A DNA stretch of 64,000 nt from Episyrphus balteatus. Lineage: Eukaryota; Arthropoda; Insecta; Diptera; Syrphidae. Each line of letters starts with the position of its first letter. The first letter of the stretch is position 1. The position numbers and the translations under genes are program-made. Shown piece after piece: positions 59,981 to 64,000 of the stretch. The notes beneath the pieces were generated by a model. It was not told where the DNA came from, ran no database searches, and worked only from the letters and a program-made list of their open reading frames with translations. The DNA lies in the NCBI RefSeq assembly GCF_945859705.1, contig NC_079137.1, forward strand, positions 36,639,554 through 36,703,553. Direction: 5' to 3'.

Positions 59981-60011
59981 CAGTGGTAATTATTTTCATA
60001 TTAAAGATACA

Positions 60012-61301
60012 ATGGCTTTTGTTTGCGTTGCCGATTTTGAAAAGAAAGCCCAAACAGTTCTTGAGAAGAATGCATTGGATTATTATCGTTCTGGTGCTGG
60101 TGATCAATATACCTTGAATCGAACTAGAGATGCATTCAGAAAGTGAGATTGATATATTTAAACTACAACAAAGTGGATTCTAGATTTTGTTTTATTTTAA
60201 AACAGATTACGTATTCGCCCAAGATTTTTAAGAGATGTGTCTAAATTGGATACAAGTACAACAGTTTTAGGATGCAAAGTTAAGTGGCCAGTTGGAATTG
60301 CACCAACTGCAATGCAACGTATGGCACACCCAGATGGAGAAATAGCTAATGCCCGAGCTGCTGGCCAAGCAGGAAGTGTTTTTATACTAAGCACCTTATC
60401 TACAACATCTATTGAAGAGCTTGCTCAAGGAGCACCGGATACCGATAAATGGTTTCAGCTTTATGTTTACAAAGACAGGTTTGATAAAAATTATCAAATT
60501 GAGAATTGAAAGGCAGTTAAAATGTGTTCTCTTTTTTTGGCAGATCGCTAACAGAAAGACTCGTACGCAGAGCTGAAAAGGCCAATTTCAAGGCGTTAGT
60601 TCTTACAATTGACGCACCCATTTTCGGACAACGACGTTCTGATATTCGAAATAAATTCGGTTTACCTCCGCATTTACAGTAATATTATATTGCATTATAC
60701 GTTTTCAACCTTCACCAAAATATCAATCAAATTTTCTTTAAGGTTAAGCAACTTTTCAGAAGCTTCAACACAAGCCGTCAAAAGCTCAGGAAAAGGTTCT
60801 GGCATCAACGAATATGTGATGAGTCAATTCGATCCACAACTCACATGGAAGGATGTCGAATGGTTAGTCAAAATTACAAAACTACCTGTTATTGCCAAAG
60901 GAGTTCTTACCCATGAAGATGCTGTATTGGCAAAGGAATTTGGCTGTAAGGGTATTATTGTCTCGAATCACGGAGCAAGGCAACTAGATTCAGTACCAGC
61001 TTCAATTGAAGCTCTACCAGAAATTGTTAGAGCTGTTGGAAATGATTTAGTCGTAATGATGGATGGTGGAATAAATGATGGCAATGACATCTTAAAGGCT
61101 TTAGCATTGGGTGCTAAGATGGTGTTTATTGGACGAGCTGCTTTATGGGGTCTAGCTTGTGGTGGACAGAAGGGCGTTGAAGAATTACTTGATATTCTGA
61201 AGAAGGATTTAACAATTGCTATGACCCTTTCTGGTTGCACAAATTTGAAACAAATTCAACCAAATTTAATTGTTCATGAATCACATTATGCTAAATTGTA
61301 A
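60012..61301 (+). CDS. Hao: Peroxisomal (S)-2-hydroxyacid oxidase, FMN-dependent
   Basis: Four exons, 60012-60142, 60206-60478, 60544-60678 and 60743-61301, join to 365 aa, the usual length of the glycolate/2-hydroxyacid oxidase family. It oxidises 2-hydroxyacids to 2-oxoacids with FMN, making hydrogen peroxide. Visible family residues are Tyr24/Tyr25 in DYYRSGAGDQ, Lys232 in PVIAKGV, and catalytic His256 with Arg259 in SNHGARQLD. The FMN-phosphate region MDGGI…GAKMVFIGRA follows. The C-terminus AKL is a peroxisome-targeting (PTS1) variant. The stop overlaps a poly(A) signal. A broken tandem copy starts 1.7 kb downstream. Exact substrate range is unknown. Confidence 0.94.
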
Positions 61302-61305
61302 TAAA
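61300..61305 (+). terminator. Poly(A) signal overlapping the stop codon
   Basis: The stop TAA and AATAAA share two bases, so the 3' UTR would be only some 15-30 nt if this signal is used. The same arrangement is at positions 4-10 of the window. Confidence 0.5.
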
Positions 61306-62343
61306 ACTGTATTAGTAAGCAAAATTTGATAAATACTTTGTTTTGATTTTAATGTTGATGTTACAGATCATACAAAACAGATAGATTAAACAGTAAAATA
61401 ATTATACAAAAAATTATTTTTAAAATTTATTAAAATCAGGGGAGGTGATTAAGAAAAAATAGGCATTTTTATAACTTTTTATAGCTAAGGGATGGAAAAT
61501 TACTGTAGCAAGTTTTCAACCTTCAGAATTCTGAGGCAAGTTTTTCGCATTTCAGTCATCTTATGTTATCTTGATGTTTAGTCAAATTCTAATTTTTAAG
61601 TCTTAAAGTTAGGACATAATTTTTAATAAAATTAAGTAGGTACAGTATTTATATCGAAAAAAAATCATAAGAAACCGTCCCATAAAACTAAATTAAAATA
61701 TTTCTTGTTTATACTTGTTTTTATTGATTTACTCAAACAGAAGGTATAATTAAATAGAGATAATATTTGTTTGTACTACATTTTGATTAAAATAATAAGA
61801 AGAATACAGAATATTATACTTTTATTTATTCAAAAGATTTTAAAAAAATTAGCACTTTATGAACCTTATAAATTTAAGTTATCTTATTTGACTTGAGATA
61901 AAAAAAAATTTCATAATTTTTTTATGTCGATGGAATATTTTTAATGAACATTAAAATACATAGGTTCTCATTTTGATGATTTTATGCTTACAAAAGCTTC
62001 AAGGGCGAATATTTCGAATGTGGTATTAATAAAAACTTTATGTGGCACATTTTTACCTTTTTACTTTTAATTTAATTTTACAAAGACTAATTAACAATTG
62101 GCTATTGCTAGTTGTTTAAAGCTATGGTCATAATGATCGGACTCGAGTAATCTCCTATGGAGCAGATCACAACTTACAACGACTTAACGAAGAATTGTGA
62201 CTCTCACAAGTTGTGACTGTGGGGGAAAATCGGGGTGTTAGTTTACTTAGTTAAAATTAAATTAAGCAATAAAAATGTTTCCATAAAATAAAAAGAAATT
62301 GTGTAAGTATCCTACTGTGAAAACTGCGTGGAGTCTTCGCGAT
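61302..62343. other. Spacer between oxidase gene and its broken copy
   Basis: AT-rich, nothing recognised before the repeat at 62344. Confidence 0.45.
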
Positions 62344-62654
62344 CAGGGGCGTACGTTGGGGCCCCGGGGCAAGACTAAATTTTTGGGGCCCCTTTTATAT
62401 AGAAAATAAGAAAAAATGAAAAAGTACCCATACGCCCACTTATTTTTTCTGGGGCCCCTGATATTTTTTGGACCCCCAAGATAATATGTAATTTTTCTTT
62501 CAAAAAAGCAATTTATTTTTTTGGGACCCCTAAGGTAATACTTTTTTTTTACCAATTCACTGAAAAATATAATTTCTCTCCTCCTTACGGGGCCCTGGCG
62601 TGTTGGGGGCCCCGGGGCATCGCCCCACTTGCCCTAATGGTGTGTACGCACCTG
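62344..62654 (+). mobile_element. hAT-like MITE, copy B (CAGGGGCGTAC ends)
   Basis: The left end CAGGGGCGTAC pairs with the right end GTACGCACCTG (one mismatch). Flanking 8-mers TTCGCGAT and TCTGTGAT match at 5 positions. The body matches copy A at 9498-9957 in the same orientation, but is 150 bp shorter. Confidence 0.7.
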
Positions 62655-63001
62655 TCTGTGATGGACCCACCCACATACATTTTCTCATTGATTACAATAC
62701 TATGTTTATTTAAAAAAAGTCTCACTTTTGAGGGAAAAGACGATTATTGTCAGACGGTCTCGTTTAATCAAAATCCAAACAAATAATTATCCTTCATCAT
62801 ATGCCTCAAAAAATTTGTTTATAATGATAAGAAATAAGAAGAAAGTAATATACATCGAGGTAGACATTATACTAAATATCTTTAAAACAATGAGTAGAAA
62901 ATTATAATAAAGGCACCTACATATATAAAAACATTTGGTATTACTCAACATTTTGTTACTTGTAGATCAGTTTATTAACATCAGCTTGTGAGTTAATCAT
63001 C
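62655..63001. other. Upstream region of the oxidase pseudogene
   Basis: Retains GATCAGTTT near 62964, an initiator-like element as in the intact gene. Nothing else is supported. Confidence 0.4.
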
Positions 63002-63592
63002 ATGGCATTTGTCTGCCTTGAAAACTTTGAAAAGAAAGCTCAAACCGTCCTTGAAAAGAGTTCCTTCGAATATTTTCAAACCGGTGCTGGTGATCAAAAT
63101 ACCTTGAATTTGAATAGAAATGAATTAAAAAAGTGGGATTCAACTTTGTTTGTTAATAAATGATAAAAGTATTAATAATTATATTATTACTTGGAAAAGG
63201 TTACGTATACGCCCCAGGTACCTGCGTGACATTTCCAAACTTGATACCAGCACAACAATTTTAGGATGCAAACTTAAATGGCCTCTTGGAATATCACCTT
63301 GTGCGAATCCGCGTTTAGCACATCCTGACGGTGAAGTAGGCACCGGTTCAAACACACCAATGGAATAAGTGGCTGAAGGTGCACCAGATACAGATAAATG
63401 GTTTAACCTTTACATTTACAGAAACAGGTAAAATCATTATCGTCACCATTAAAGAACATTTATGATTGTAGAGGTATGTATTAATGAATATTTTTTTCAT
63501 TTACAGAGCTCTTAGAAAGTCTAGTTCGTAGAGCCGAAAAAACCAAATATAAGGCCATAGTTCTAACGATAGACTCACAAATCACTGGACAG
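63002..63592 (+). pseudogene. Broken tandem copy of hydroxyacid oxidase
   Basis: Exons 63002-63132, 63200-63427 and 63507-63592 match exons 1-3 of the intact gene with the same intron phases. Exon 1 reads through cleanly (MAFVCLENFEKKAQTVLEKS). Exon 2 is 45 nt shorter than its counterpart, removing about 15 residues after HPDGEVGT, and a Glu codon (GAA) has become TAA at 63366-63368. Exon 3 has lost about two bases near 63513, shifting frame, then again reads LVRRAEKTKYKAIVLTID. Similarity stops abruptly after CTGGACAG at 63592, where a repeat begins. Exon 4, with the catalytic His, is not in the window. It cannot make a working oxidase. Confidence 0.9.
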
Positions 63593-64000
63593 TAGAGATG
63601 AGCAAAAAATCATGACCTGTGATTTTTAACCTGTGATTGACAAATCACAATCACTACCTGTGAACAGTTCTCAAATAACCTGTGATTACCTTAACCGTGA
63701 ATTGGGTATTTACTTTTCACTTTACAGTTCGCATTTCGCTCAAATAGAGCATTTACCCCGAATGTCATTTTCGACAAGCTCGTTTAGGATATGGCGTGAT
63801 CTCATAGATCAATCATAAAAAAGATCTCTATGTTTTAAGTTTACACTTTACACTAGAAGTGAGGCAAAAATGTTTGTCAAAAGTAAATGTCACAGGTCAA
63901 AAGTCATTTTCAATGCGTTTTCGTGAATTCCGCGGAAAATAATTCACGTTTACACTTGACCTGTAGCAAAAAGTTATTTTTTCCAAAATCACAGGTCAAA
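63593..64000. mobile_element. hAT-like element inserted in the oxidase pseudogene (partial)
   Basis: It begins TAGAGATGAGC, close to the TAGAGATGCCG end of the proven hAT at 34221. ACCTGTGATT and its complement CACAGGTCA recur near 63614, 63632, 63655, 63677, 63889 and 63987, like subterminal repeats. The element runs past the window edge. The predicted target duplication is CTGGACAG (63585-63592). Confidence 0.6.

Larger units (their letters stand above)
59217..60011. other. Upstream region of the hydroxyacid oxidase gene
   Basis: No coding sequence. It contains a paired GATA site (59880-59893) and an initiator-like TCAGTT at 59975-59980, 32-37 bp before the start codon. Confidence 0.45.

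Noticed and set aside
1..64000. tRNA, rRNA or snRNA genes
   Set aside because: No GGTTCGANNCC-type B box with a cloverleaf partner, and no ribosomal core sequence, was noticed. This was a visual scan only; a tRNAscan or Infernal search would be decisive.

Overview
The window looks like AT-rich euchromatin of a higher fly (Diptera, Brachycera). Intron-containing protein genes read most closely like Drosophila-type proteins, introns follow GT-AG, and the remainder is packed with short DNA transposons, foldback elements and Helentron/DINE-like fragments carrying a GTCT-type microsatellite. The species cannot be named from sequence alone. All recognised genes lie on the + strand.

Layout. Positions 1-8.2 kb hold repeats: a foldback element, a hAT element with a perfect 8-bp target duplication, and a pair of GGGGTAAG-type elements. 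The first bases resemble the end of a hydroxyacid oxidase gene. Positions 8.27-13.57 kb hold a ten-exon SLC6 sodium-coupled amino-acid transporter (620 aa), with several MITEs in its 2.9-kb intron. Positions 14-20.4 kb are nested repeats, ending in a 2.1-kb hAT element whose two ends carry clustered TATCGATA (DRE) motifs. It stops about 230 bp upstream of an AN1 zinc-finger gene (20.65-21.21 kb), which is followed 232 bp later by mitochondrial initiation factor 3 (21.44-25.11 kb, three exons, a 2.9-kb repeat-filled intron).

Positions 25.1-48.7 kb contain no coding gene I can support. They hold further foldbacks, hAT elements, MITEs and Helentron pieces, and probably include the 5' noncoding part of the next gene. 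Positions 48.70-54.84 kb encode pyruvate carboxylase (eight coding exons, 1196 aa), including a symmetric 48-nt exon that looks like an optional cassette. After more repeats, including a 1.7-kb near-perfect palindrome, comes an FMN-dependent (S)-2-hydroxyacid oxidase with a peroxisomal C-terminus (60.01-61.30 kb). A tandem second copy follows, broken by a deletion, a stop, a frameshift and an inserted hAT-like element that runs off the window.

The genes do not form an operon-like unit. Pyruvate carboxylase (anaplerosis, mitochondrion), hydroxyacid oxidase (2-hydroxyacid oxidation, peroxisome), mIF3 (mitochondrial translation) and the SLC6 transporter (amino-acid uptake) are metabolic neighbours only. 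No new enzymatic or defence system was found. The most notable signals are the DRE-bearing hAT next to a housekeeping promoter, the cassette exon in pyruvate carboxylase, the decaying hydroxyacid oxidase duplicate, and the density of long inverted repeats able to form hairpin RNA. Exon boundaries were placed by eye from splice sites, reading frame and family knowledge. Repeat identities rest on terminal repeats and target duplications, not on database matches.
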